Source: Byssothecium circinans (lineage: Eukaryota; Ascomycota; Dothideomycetes; Pleosporales; Massarinaceae). Taken from it: a stretch of DNA of 64,000 nt. Shown here piece by piece: positions 53,601 to 64,000 of this stretch. The stretch lies in assembly GCA_010015675.1 (NCBI GenBank), contig ML977016.1:13809-77808 (forward strand). The letters run 5' to 3'. Every line of letters begins with the position of its first letter. The first letter of the stretch is position 1. Below the pieces are notes generated by a model. The model did no database searches, had not been told where the DNA came from, and was given only the letters and a program-made list of their open reading frames with translations. A program made the translations under genes and the position numbers.

Positions 53601-56116
53601 TGACTGCTACTAGGCGCTCTTTGAAGAGTCCACATTTAGGTAAGAAGACGAGGTTCTGTCTGATAGCGTCGTCGAGGTTGATGTGATGTTCGATCTCAAG
53701 CAACTCAATACGCTGACCGTGGTATTTCTGCCATGATCATTAGTTGCATACTTCGGAAAACGTATTGCGGCTTGTGCTGTGAAGCTTCCCGAAAGAAAAT
53801 AGCTAGCGACTCACCACTTGGTTATCCTTCCGGCCGACGATAACATAGGTGCCATCAGGCTGCTGAAACACCAGATCACCGGATAGATAAGCGCGGAATG
53901 GCCTATCCTGAGCCCAGGCTACGTCAGTAACAAAAGCGAGACTCGTCTTTTCTTCCTCGCCCAGGTAGCCGCGACAGGCAATATGACCCTCAATCAGCAG
54001 TTCTCCAGTGCATCCAATCGGGACGCGTTGATGCCGGTTCTTGGGATCTACAACCCAGGCATGCGAGCCTAAAGCCAGACCAATGTTACGCGGGTCAGAA
54101 GTTGCTGTCAACCCCTTTTGCGTGAAGCAGTAGACTGAACATTCCGACGGACCATAGCCATTCACGAGGTAGATCTTAGACCAGGTCTCTAGATCGGCTT
54201 GCGACATAGGCTCGCCCATGAGTACGATCACCTTAAGCGTAGGTAGCATGGAGGGCTCGAGAAAGCGTACAAACGTCGGAGTGAGCTGAGCATGTGTGAC
54301 GCGCATGTCGTTCATGGCTTTTGCGATATTGTTGAGACTGAGGAGAAATTAGCGAACGTAGTCTTGTGGTCTGACAGAGTACAGTACCGCATCGCCTCAT
54401 CAGGAATGCACATAGTCCCGCCAAACATGAGCACCGTCAGGATCTCGGCAATAGAAGCATCAAAAGAGTGGGCAGCAAATTGAAGAGCCCTCAAAGGCTT
54501 TGGAATATCCATGCCGATTCCATAGTAGTGCGCCTTCACACTGGTACATATGTTCCCATGCTGCACGACGGGTAGCTTGGGCTGGCCGGTGGTTCCTGAA
54601 GTAGGGATGATATAGGCAGCATTTTGGCTATCTGCTCGGCCTTGCGGGCGTTGAGAAGGCGTGGGAAGTGACTCGATGAACGCGCCATCGATGGTAATGA
54701 CGTTGTCAACCAAGCTGTCGAATGACTCTGCATAGGCAGATGAGCAAACGATGACTTTTGCAACCACGGTGTTGACGAGGTGCTGAATACGCTCTTTTGG
54801 TGCATTGGGATCGAGCGGGAGGACTGTCGGACGTAAGCGTATGCACTTCAATTTCATATGCGATAGTCAAGTCTACAAAGTGTCCCCCACTGTTTGATAC
54901 GTATACAGAAGGCTGGCCAATCAACAGGGCTCGTATATGCTAGAAGCGGCGTGCTCACGTGGGGTATACCTGGATGGAGTGTGGAGAGATAGGGTTGCAC
55001 CGGGCTCCGGAAATAATCGGATAAAGCGTGGGGAAAAGCAAAGTACAAACTTACAGCATCCCCCTGCCAGCAAAACGCCCAGGGTAGCGACGACGTTCCA
55101 CTTGCTCTTCTGAACACAGAGCGGCACTACAACTTCTGCGCCGACACCGAGTTCGATAAGCCGCACTGCAAATTTGCTTGCATAGTCCACAAGCTCGCCG
55201 TACGACAGAGTGCCGTCCCATGCGCACACAGCCTGGTCCTGGGGCACCTTATCCGCCGTCTCGATGATTATATCTGAGCCACAATGTCAGCAAAGCTCAT
55301 CCTGATGGGTGAAAAAATGTGTTACACACCGTGGACGGTACGCTGGACGTGTTCCAGCGGAGTGGCATTCCACTTCTCGATCTGGAGTCTGTTGCGCTCG
55401 CTCAAGAGGTCAACGTCGCGGATACGCTGTACGGGATTGGTGAGAACGGAAGAGAGGATCTGATTGATGGTGCTGGCTATGTTGCGCGCTTGCTCGGTCG
55501 GGATGAAAGCGTTGCGGTATTCGAGGAAGAGGCTTGCCCCAGATTTGAGGAACTTGACCAGAAGACGAAGATTGCACTATCGCTTGGTTAGTTTGGGCAA
55601 AAGTTATGTGACACGCGATGTACATGAGATAAGAGGGGTGCGTACAGAGTCGGACATGGTGGTAAATGTGGAAGATTGGGTGACGGTCGTGTTGCTGAAG
55701 CGAAAGAGTATGGCGGTGTTGTACTTGAGGCCCTCATTATTGGAGGCATCAATGATTGGTGTGCTACGGATATCGCGGTCGAGTTGCTCAAGGGAGGTTT
55801 CTTCGTCGATATCAAGCACCATGGCAGGACTAATGGCGGTTCTATCGTCATGGACGCTTCGTCCTCCAATTTTCTGGATGCCAAAACAAACGCGGTCCAA
55901 GCCGGTATATGCGCGCAAGAGAAGGGCGAACGTGGTCTGAACAGCAGCAGCGAGAGACTCAATGCCGTCCGCCGTCGCCAAGAGCTGATGCACAAGTTCC
56001 ACGTGCTGCAGGTCAACGCGGAGGGACAGTGGACGTCGGTGAGGATCTTGGGCGTTTGCAGGCTCAGTAGCTGCGGGAAAGAGAGAAGACAGAGTCTGTG
56101 TCGTAGTTGAGGCCAT
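31042..56116 (-). CDS. Giant nonribosomal peptide synthetase, 7963 aa
   Basis: Seventeen exons: 55646-56116, 55330-55576, 55055-55273, 54388-54823, 53815-54337, 52018-53727, 51172-51968, 50436-51114, 49134-50383, 48898-49087, 46342-48837, 45816-46209, 45413-45764, 38212-45322, 36896-38156, 33304-36842 and 31042-33258. Every junction restores an NRPS core motif and all phases agree (23,892 coding bases). Order: half C, A1-T1-E1, C1-A2-T2, C2-A3-T3-E2, C3-A4-T4, C4-A5-T5-E3, C5-T6, C6-T7. There is no thioesterase or reductase, so release probably uses a terminal condensation-type domain. Epimerases after A1, A3 and A5 predict a D-L-D-L-D pentapeptide. The layout recalls the conserved multimodular NRPSs of Pleosporales such as the NPS4/AbNPS2 group, named from memory and not tested. 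Introns cluster in the first A domains, while exon 14 alone is 7.1 kb. A 42-bp leader intron is likely at 56127-56168. Confidence 0.95.
38730..44930 (-). other. NRPS T3-E2-C3-A4-T4-C4
   Basis: All of this lies in the 7.1-kb exon 14. T3 has LGGDSISAM with Ser at 44812-44814. E2 (about 44660-43380) has AHHLVVDVVSW and NEGHGREPF. C3 (about 43300-42000) starts DIEDIYPCSSMQQG and has SHTILDGGS. A4 (about 41960-40360) has FTSGTTGTPKG, TFDAS, EAYGPTETA and AGKLDRN. T4 has LGGDSIGAM with Ser at 40165-40167. C4 (about 39960-38730) starts QIQDAYPTSPLQEA and has LHHALYDGWS. The motifs are complete, so modules 3 and 4 should be functional. Confidence 0.85.
45000..51660 (-). other. NRPS modules 2 and 3 (C1-A2-T2-C2-A3) up to the A3 end
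   Basis: C1 (about 51660-50240) starts EIEDAYPCSNMQEG and has SHAIMDG, interrupted by an intron exactly in the motif's Gly codon. A2 (about 50190-48550) has IFTSGSTGRPKG, TFDNS, QYGPSEAS and SGKLDRK. T2 has LGGDSIGAM with Ser at 48331-48333. C2 (about 48160-46870) has AHHAVYDGYS. A3 (about 46820-45000) has FTSGSTGKPKG formed across an intron, AFDCS, NGYGPTECS formed across the next intron, and SGKMDRK. The two acceptor types differ: C1 follows an epimerase and C2 follows a plain carrier. Confidence 0.85.
51760..56116 (-). other. NRPS N-terminus and module 1: half-C, A1, T1, E1
   Basis: Residues 1 to about 200 match only the C-terminal half of a condensation domain (FALLLRAYTGLDRVCFGIQ, then a latch-like end) and lack HHxxxDG. 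A1 spans about 55400-53520. Its A3 core is PTSGTTGQPKL with Leu where Gly usually follows the Lys, its FDAS and NGYGPSE motifs are normal, and its A10 Lys sits in SGKVDRK. T1 has LGGDSISAM, with Ser at 53206-53208. E1 has IHHLVVDLVSW, NEGHGREPW and FNYLGQYQ, the latter two typical of epimerases. A1 is split by four introns, one of them 231 bp (54824-55054). Confidence 0.85.
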
Positions 56117-59100
56117 TGTGTATACGCTGAGCCGCAGATTAGTGGTGAGTTACTCGGGTTATACTTACCTTACCATAACACACAATTTCGGGGTAGATGT
56201 TGGGGGGGGGGGGTCGCTTCTGGGGAATGTGTATCCAGACGTCTATGCTGAGGAGCTTCAATGCACAGTTGGTGTGCTCCAATTCTCAATTGAGGTCTGG
56301 CAGGTAAAAGTGGGGCTTGAAGTGAAGTAAGAAACGTTTGCTGACGGTTCCCATAGACTGGGGACACTGAAGAATGGGAGAAAATTTGCGACCACGAGCT
56401 TACAGAAACTACCTGAGACGGGGATCAGCAATTGGAGCTTAGAGACAATGGCAAAGTATACGGAAAAGCCATGCAAGGGTGGACAGGCACCCGCCCACAA
56501 AACGATATCAGGAAAAGTCGAGCTGGAACTAGCAGGTAGTCATGGGCAGAGCTCTCAAATTAGGAATGGATGGCGAGGCTTGAGGAAAAAATGCACAGGG
56601 GCCTGGACCAGTTACGAAGAGACGATGCCGTCTTCGTGCCCTCGATTCGTGGCAGATGGCGTGCCGTTACCTGCCACATCAATTCGCCTCTGGAAGCCAC
56701 AGATATTGGAGCGTCGAACAGCGAGGAGGCTTCACGATGAGGTCATAACCAGCAGGCTCTCCTTAATTGAGTGCATGCTGCACGCTCGAGGTGCATCGTA
56801 TTCAAAGCCCGACGTCTACGGGTAAACAAGAGTCGTAGTGGAAGAGGCGCAAAGTTTGATCGATGGGCCAGGGGCTGGCTGTGCAGCGCCCAGCGGGATT
56901 TTCAGTGCATACCGCGTGTGGCGGCCATCTCTTCGAAATAAGCATGCTATGACGTAGATATCGGTCTGTGAGAGTGTTGGGGTTCGCGGGTGCCATGGCC
57001 TATGCGAAGTGCACTATAGTGTCCCGCGATGGCTTGGATGAGTTGACGGACGGGCTGCCAGCTGCCAGGGCGAGAACGCGGTGTAGGAGATGGGCTAGCT
57101 GGGGTGAAGAGCGAATACGAGGCCTTGAGTAGCAGTGGAAGTGAAGAGTGGGTGGCACTCGTGGCACTGTGGCAGCGAGGTTGGCAGGTTGGGCGCCAAG
57201 ACGGAGACACGGAGATCCTCCGGTGCCCGCTAGTCTCGTTCCGGACGCCGGACCGGGCTCTTCCGCGATCGGATCTTCTCGACGTCGCTCCTCTCAGCTC
57301 GTCCGTCCCGTCTCTCAGCTCGTCTCCTCTCCTCCTCTCCCTCTCCAGTGGGGATTGTCGCTCCGCGTCCCCTTTCGTACCGCTGGCCATGAAAACGCTC
57401 ACTTGACGCCTCGTATGTATGCCGTGGCCCACTTCTGCAGCTGTCACTGCTGTCGCTGCTGTCATGCCAGCCCACACGGTCCCATTATTGCCCATGGCCC
57501 ATCGCCGCCGTCCATGGCCCCGACTGCCGCTCTCCTCCTTCCGTGGGGCCGCTCGTCCAAAAGAGGGCTCTATCATTCCATCTTCGCACATGGTGCAGGC
57601 CGTGGTTGGCTGCGGCCTCTCCCGCTGGTGCCCGTGATCGTCGCGCGCCTCCAGATGTCCGCCTCGATGTCGCCGACGCCCTGCAGCGCGGGGCTGTCTA
57701 TTTCCGGAAACGCGCAGATGTGCCACCAAGGCACGCCCTAAACCGTCGACACATGGCGGCTTCTACCGGTCGTGTTGCCACGGCCCCGGGATTCTTGTCG
57801 CGGCAGGCTGGCAGCCCTCTGCTTATGGACTGGTCCCCCTTCAGAGAGAAAAGTCTGCGCCGTGCGCTACCATTTGGGATCCATCTTCACCATCGCACGC
57901 AATAAATACGAACTCCTGCACGATCCACGTTTGCAGTCGTTTTTCTGTCGACGCTTCTCCCAGTTATGTGCTCGTACTCGCCTATTCCTTCAGCCTGAAG
58001 CTGTGTACCAGTCCTGGCTGGCCCCTGCTACTTAACACAACTGCCTTGATTATACAACGGTGATACAAGAACCGCCCCATCGACTACCGTCCTTGCAATG
58101 TGGGGTACTTTCGTCTCGTAGCCTTCTGATTTCCTCACGGTATTCAGACCCAAGTTTAGGGGCTCCTAATTTACCCAGATGAAACTCACAGACATGACTG
58201 TCGGCTTTTACGAGGACAGGCGCCTCGTAATGCCAATGCCGATGCCGATGCCGTGCAACCACCACCGTTAAAAATCATCACGACGCAAGTTCGCTCTCTC
58301 CACAGAATAAGCGTCATGGCCAGCGTCACGACAGAATTCGAGACGGCTCACTCGAATGCCGGCGAGCATTTTTGCCTCTCTCTAGCGCTTTCTACGACAC
58401 ATAAAGTTGGCAAGCATGTGGACCCTATTGCACATCGCCTTCGTGAAGTCCGGGAGCTGAGTCTGGCATTGAAACCCTCCCTTCTCGCTGTCCGTTGTCT
58501 GCTCAGATGTCTTCCGCACCTCAGCCAGCCCTCTAGGACTGTTCTGTCGCACTTGGTCATCAGCTGGATTCGCTTTGGCGCCTCGAACATCTTACCTACC
58601 AAGTTACCCGTTACATTGCTGTGCGAAAGAAGCGAGTACTGGCGCTAAGCGAGGATCCTCGATTGCAGCACAAGCACCGCTGCATGTAACCATATTCCAG
58701 CTTTGGCGAGGGAATCACAAACATCCACCTGGCCGAGCCGCTTCCGTCCACTCAGTTTAAATGTGCTGTTCTAGGCTACATGACCCACGACACTATGCCA
58801 CGAACAGCTCTGACAGTTCACCGATGCAAGTCTTCGTCCCCCAACGAAAATTCTAATTGCCAATTCTGCCAGTCGCAGCTAGCCAATATGCGCGACTCAT
58901 TGCTAGCGTGAGCCCAGTCAGCGTGGATACTAGCCGCCAAACTGCTCAGTCCCGTCGGCCATGTGGATGCCTAGCTCTGGTTTTATTTCTCGTCTTGGCT
59001 GCGCTAGTGCCGTCATATTCGCTGTTTCTTTCACAATCGGCAGACTCGGGCTTCGCATCAAGCCACTCCCAAAGCTGCTAGTATCTTTGTTGCAGCCGTT

Positions 59101-60537
59101 CATACACAGCATCTAGGTGACCAAGGACACCGACGCAACGCTGAGGCCTTTTTTCTCGGTCGCAGGATCGCCTTGAGCTCATTCAACAGTCTCCTCACGA
59201 ACGTGCTGATGAGGTCTACACGTAATGGGATCATCGCACCCCAGTCATCACGCATTATTGCTGTTTGCTTATCCGCAGTGGAGAGGGTCTGTGGGGGTGA
59301 TCCTGTACTGTCAAGCCCCATCCTAACCTACGTTTTCCTCGAGTTCGACCAAGTAGGCAGCGAGACCTGAAGATCAGCATGCTAAGAATGCAACCTCAAT
59401 CTGAAGTCTTCCGTCAAGCCGACTGTGGTTCAACCACAGTACTAATTCCTTCTTAGCCATGGGTAGAACTTTCATACTCCAGGGGTGACTATAAGAGCAC
59501 CGCTCTTGTGGAGTCAAAAAAGCCGGCAATGGCGATCCAGTGTCAAGGTTCCCATCACAGTCCTGACAGAGCTGTACAAATTATTGATACGCAAAGCTAA
59601 GTTTGATTTACCTTAGTGCTGATTTTGTCTTTGACACGGAAGCACCGCTATGGGTGGGACCTGGGTGTTCCTTTGATGATAGCAAGGATTCTCTTTCGGA
59701 TTTGGAGTTGGACTAGCAGCGCTGATCTTCACAGCTCAATCAGCCAAACAAAGGGTCGCGCAATTAAAGCAAACAAGCGCGTTCCAGAGCGACTCCGGTC
59801 TAATGCCGGATTTATTATCAATGCAGGACCTGCTCATTATTCGGAGCCAATACTAGCTTGATGCAGGATGATGGGAGTGGCGTTGATCGTTGCCTCATAC
59901 GCGGGAAAACCAGTTACGAATATGTATGTAATCTATCTACATAGCCAACCACACCCCCGTGGTCTTTACTCGCTCACCCCAGGGTTGGAATACGGGACTG
60001 TGCATTAGCGCCAAAAGCCTTGCAACGCTTTACTAGACCCAAACTATGGAGAGCATCGCGAAACTTTTGGCACATGACTTGTACCTCGAAAAATTCCACC
60101 ATCCTGGAAGATCGAGTTCGATGGACGATCGTCATCGTATTGCCGGCAGCCACGAATGGTCCTCTCATAGCTGTAAACACGAGCATTATTGCAACACATA
60201 CCTCCATCCCAGAAATCACGCTATTCCACACTCTCCAGGGCTGTACCATCTGAACGCATCAGGTAGAACCCCGGCATGCTTGCCCCTTAGGATCGTCTCC
60301 ACAAGCTTCCCTTTCGAGGCTCAGCGGCAGCAAGAGCTTTTCCAAGTCCGCCAACGCCTATGAGGTATGTGGAAGGACGCTCACACCATGCTTCGGCTGA
60401 TCAAAAAGTAGGGGCAGTGGAGAAAGCCGTGACCAACATTCGGTTCCAGATTATCAACCCCTGGGCCCCATCAATACTCCATCTAATGCCCTGAGCGATT
60501 GCCTCAGGAAAGGCAAGTGATTTTCTCCACAGTTGCG
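56117..60537. other. 4.4-kb divergent intergenic region between NRPS and ABC transporter
   Basis: No gene is recognised. The part nearest the NRPS holds a probable leader intron (56127-56168) and a run of 12 G at 56202-56213. From about 57050 to 57760 the DNA is GC-rich and gives frames of 197 (plus) and 260 (minus) codons rich in Arg, Pro and Ser without domains, which look like composition artefacts. A short GCCGAT repeat lies near 58233-58250. Frames near 59970-60360 are unconvincing. The region should contain the promoters of both cluster genes. Confidence 0.5.
56202..56213. repeat. Homopolymer of 12 G (C on the NRPS sense strand)
   Basis: An uninterrupted G12 run about 90 bp upstream of the NRPS start codon and just upstream of the putative leader intron. 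Such runs are length-unstable and could also be an assembly-sensitive spot. Confidence 0.8.
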
Positions 60538-63500
60538 ATGGCATCGATATCTTCTCAGGAGTGCATGTCCGTCGACAATACCTTCGGACCGTATGCTGGA
60601 GAGGGATGCCGTGGCGGGTTCGATTTTACTTTACTTTTTGAGGAGTCTGTTCTTTCTATCATACCAATTGCTTTGGTCATTTTAATTGCACCGTTGCGGA
60701 TCGCCTCACTTTGGAGAAAAAGGACCAAAGTCTCCCGTTCCATTATTCTACCGATCAAGCTGGTGTGTATAGCCATGAAAGATACTTGGATGTCTGAGGA
60801 CTAACTCGCGCGTAAGATATCATGGAGCTTCTTAGTCGGCTTCGATCTAGCTTTACTCGTTCTTTGGGCGCAGAAGCCGCTCAAAAACGACGCTGTCCTT
60901 CCTTCGCACGTCCTCAGCCTCGTAGGCGCACTTCTTCTCGGCGCCCTCTCATACTTCGAGCATCGACGCTCCGTTCGCACCTCCTTTTTGATCAACTTCT
61001 ACCTGTTCTTCACAGTCATTTTTGACACGGCTAGATCCCGGTCATGGAGCTTGAACAGCGATCTCGAGGCTGTTTCGACACTGTTCACTACAAGAGTTGG
61101 GGTCAAGGTGTTCTTGCTCATAGTCGAGGCACGCGGAAAGGGCAGCTTGTTACTCCCGGAATACGCCGGCGAGCCTCCGGAGGCCACAGCTGGTATGAAA
61201 TTGTCCTGCACAATCCTCGTTGGTGCCGCCGAGGGCGAGCTTTGCTGACATTGCGCTCTTAATTAGGCATGTTCAGTCGGTCATTGTTCTGGTGGCAGAA
61301 TGAACTTTTCAAGCAAGGTTTCTCCAACACTATAACTGTGGACGATCTGTTTGAGCTTGACAAACACCTCCGTTCGGACTATCTCCACCGTCGCATCCGA
61401 TCAGCGTGGATTCAAGGTGAGAAAGCACTGGAAGCATACTTTATGATACAGTGGAGCTGACCTATCAATTTCGACAGTGACCAAACGGGGCCCAAACGCG
61501 CTTTTCACGACTATTACGAGCCGGCTCAAGTGGCCTATACTTGCCGTTGTCCCGCCTCGGGCTTGTTTGATCGCCTTCAACTTCTGTCAGCCGTTTCTCA
61601 TCGAGCGCGCTGTTAAATACTCCAACGAGGGTACGATTGCCCAGGATAGGAATATTGGGTATGGGTTGATAGGAGCCTATGTCGTGGTCTATGTTGGAAT
61701 CGCTGTAAGTGATGATTCCTCACTCGCAAGGCTTGACGTTCGACCGCATCCTTTGAGCTGGGTATCCCGTTGGAGTCAACTAGGATACCTGGTTCATAAT
61801 ACAAGGCTGTCCTGTCAGCAGTATCCTTGTGATGATCACACCCGCTAATCGATGTGGCAGATCTCGACAGGGCAGTACCAGCAGCGCACTTATCGCTTTA
61901 TCACGATGATACGAGGAAGCATGATCGCGATGCTTTACAACAAAGCCTCGGATATTGCGCTGAAAGATGTTGATCTGGCGTCGTCAATCACACTCATGTC
62001 CGCAGACATCGAAAGAATTGTGACAGGCATGTCCACCGCGCATGAAATATGGTCGAACTCCATGGAGGTAGGCATTGCGATCTACCTGCTTTCGCGTCAA
62101 CTTGGTGTTGCTTGTTCGATCCCAATTGCGGTTGCTGTTGTCTCGCTTTTGGGGTCTTTTGCCGCGACGAGTTTAGTCATGCAGCGACAGGCGCTTTGGC
62201 TCCAAGCGATTGAGCGTCGCATTGCTGCGACTTCTGCAATGCTCAGTTCAATGAAAGGTAAAGGCCCACAGGATTCCAAGAAATTGTCCCTTCGTATATA
62301 TGCGGCATGTGCTGACATCAGCAGGTGTGAAGATGGGTGGCATCACAGACGTACTACGGGAGGATTTACAACAGCTTCGTGTCGACGAGCTCAACATTTC
62401 AAAGAAGTTCCGAAAGCTTTTAATCTGGACAATGGGCTTCTCTTACATATCCCCGATAGTCTCCCCGTAAGTGACGCCGGGTGAAATGCAGGCGAGACAT
62501 TCACTAACTTCGTACGCCAAAGCATCCTTACGTTTGCCGTATTCAGTATTATGGCGCAGAAGAGCAATGGACACACGACGCTCGATACTGCAAAAGTCTT
62601 CACCTCGCTGTCACTTTTTACATTGCTCTCTGAGCCCCTTGGATCTCTGATCATGGCCCTGGCAGCGTTCATGGGTGGCATGGGTTCGATCCGCAGGATA
62701 CAGGATTTCCTCAGTACTGAAGCCTTGGTACGTTACGTAAAGATTCCAACTTGGACCCAAAGAGCGTGCCACTGCATCTGATAGTTACTAACACGCTACC
62801 AGGCTGATCAAAGGAGGTTTCCAAACCATAGGGCAAGCATCGGATCGTCCTCAGATGTCGGTTATGAGTCGGACAAGGATTCAAAACAATCGCAAAAGAG
62901 TCGTTGTTCCCTCCAAATCCAGCCAGTCGGCGCGTTCGGCAACTCTAGTTCCCAGGCCATCATTATCGAGAACGGCACTTTTGGGTGGGACAAAGACACC
63001 CAGCCTGCCGGCATTCTCAAGGACATCTCAGCTGTCGTCCCACGTGGCAAGGTCACTATGCTTGTTGGGCCAGTCGGGTGTGGGAAGTCCACTCTGCTCA
63101 AGGCCATTTTGGGCGAGCTGCCCTTTATGGAAGGTACAGTGCAGCTGTCAACGGTGCGCATTGCATTCTGCGACCAGACGCCGTGGCACGTTAATGGCAG
63201 TGTGCAGCAGAGCATCGTTGGCGTCTCGGACTTTGACCAGCGATGGTATGCAGCTGTGGTTCGTGCGTGTGCGTTGGACGAAGATCTTCGTCTATTGCCG
63301 CAAGGCGATCAGACCCGAATTGGGAGCAAAGGCATTGCGTTGAGTGGGGGACAGAGCCAGCGTATAGTATGACACCCCTTTATTGATCCCCTTCTTCATC
63401 CCATTTCGTCACTAACAGTTGCCTATTTAGGCACTTGCGAGGGCTATATATGCGCAGAAGGACCTTGTCGTCCTTGATGACTGTCTTTCTGGGCTAGATG

Positions 63501-64000
63501 GTCAAACTGAGAATCGTGTTTGGCACTCGCTTCTTGGTCGTGATGGTTTGTTGAGACGATGCAGAACCACTGTTCTTATCGCTTCATCGTCCGGTAAGCC
63601 TTCCCTTCTTCCCCTCTCCAATACACTTGAATCTGACTGATGTCCTGTCTTCTTAGCCAAACGTCTGCCTTACTGCGATCACATCGTCGCGCTCAGCAAG
63701 GAAGGCCGAGTTGTGGAACAGGGCTCATTCGATAAACTCAACGTATCCGGAGGCTACGTCGCTAACTTCGACCTTCCTCCACCCGACTGGGATTTTGCGC
63801 CAGAGAAGCATGTCTACGAAGCACCTCCCAGATACACAGAACGGCCGGTTCATGACAAGGTGACTGAAGAGGACATTCAGGCGGAGACGAATAGACGCAC
63901 TGGCGATGCGGCTATCTATCTATATTATGTCCGGTCCGTCGGTTGGGCTGCGACCATAATCTTCATCGTTTCCATCACCATCTTCATCTTCGGCCAATCG
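60538..64000 (+). CDS. ABC transporter, ABCC/multidrug-resistance type (5' part, runs off window)
   Basis: Ten exons fit with consistent phases: 60538-60766, 60836-61192, 61267-61416, 61478-61704, 61861-62257, 62325-62466, 62523-62727, 62803-63366, 63431-63593 and 63657 to beyond the window. The N-terminus (FDFTLLFEESVLSIIPIALV...) and several helices form a TMD0-like region. FSRSLFWWQNELFKQGF, RGPNALFTTI and the first transmembrane domain (YRFITMIRGSMIAMLYNKAS, STAHEIWSNSMEVGIAIYLL) follow. The first nucleotide-binding domain has Walker A GPVGCGKST, Q-loop FCDQTPW, signature LSGGQSQRI, Walker B LVVLDD and a switch region IASSSAKRLP. The second transmembrane half begins at IYLYYVRSVGWAATIIF as the window ends. 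ABCC proteins export conjugates and metabolites, so export of or self-protection from the NRPS product is plausible from position. The start at 60538 was chosen over an in-frame ATG at 60499. Confidence 0.9.

Noticed and set aside
31042..56116. Two or more separate NRPS genes
   Set aside because: Each gap between open frames is an intron-size stretch with consensus signals whose removal restores a conserved NRPS motif in phase, so one gene is the better model.
56947..57741. Overlapping 260-codon (minus) and 197-codon (plus) open frames
   Set aside because: Both lie in the same GC-rich segment, are rich in Arg/Pro/Ser, lack domains and splice structure, and occupy opposite strands; most likely composition artefacts in a promoter region.

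Overview
The window is nuclear DNA from a filamentous ascomycete, most probably a dothideomycete of the Pleosporales type. The class is an inference. The support is short introns of about 45-90 bp with GT...CTAAC...AG signals, an intronless pentafunctional AROM gene, a claudin-like FIG1 gene, a very large nonribosomal peptide synthetase (NRPS), and an AT-rich block at the left edge that looks like a RIP-mutated repeat.

Left part (1-12.6 kb): a TA-rich repeat relic (1-1110) is followed by sparse genes, several of them secreted or broken. These are a frameshifted secreted-protein remnant (DUF7029/DUF7223-like), a pyroglutamyl peptidase, a small secreted SnoaL/NTF2-like protein, a Gly/Ser-repeat GPI-type surface protein, and a FIG1-family membrane protein with an in-frame stop.

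Middle part (13-30 kb): the AROM protein, which carries five consecutive shikimate-pathway steps; a GH13 alpha-amylase that stops before its catalytic Asp/Glu regions; a six-exon SAM + HMG-box protein with a long helical C-terminal region; an unrecognised 321-aa protein; and a 764-aa multi-pass membrane protein.

Right part (31-64 kb): one minus-strand NRPS gene of 17 exons. All exon phases agree, giving 7963 residues. The domain order is (half C)-A-T-E-C-A-T-C-A-T-E-C-A-T-C-A-T-E-C-T-C-T: five adenylation domains, epimerases on modules 1, 3 and 5, and an A-less tail whose last carrier domain has Ile where the phosphopantetheine Ser belongs. About 4.4 kb upstream, on the opposite strand, an ABCC-type exporter begins and runs off the window. 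NRPS and transporter look like the core of a secondary-metabolite locus, with a predicted peptide of alternating D/L residues. All splice sites were placed by eye from frame continuity and consensus signals.
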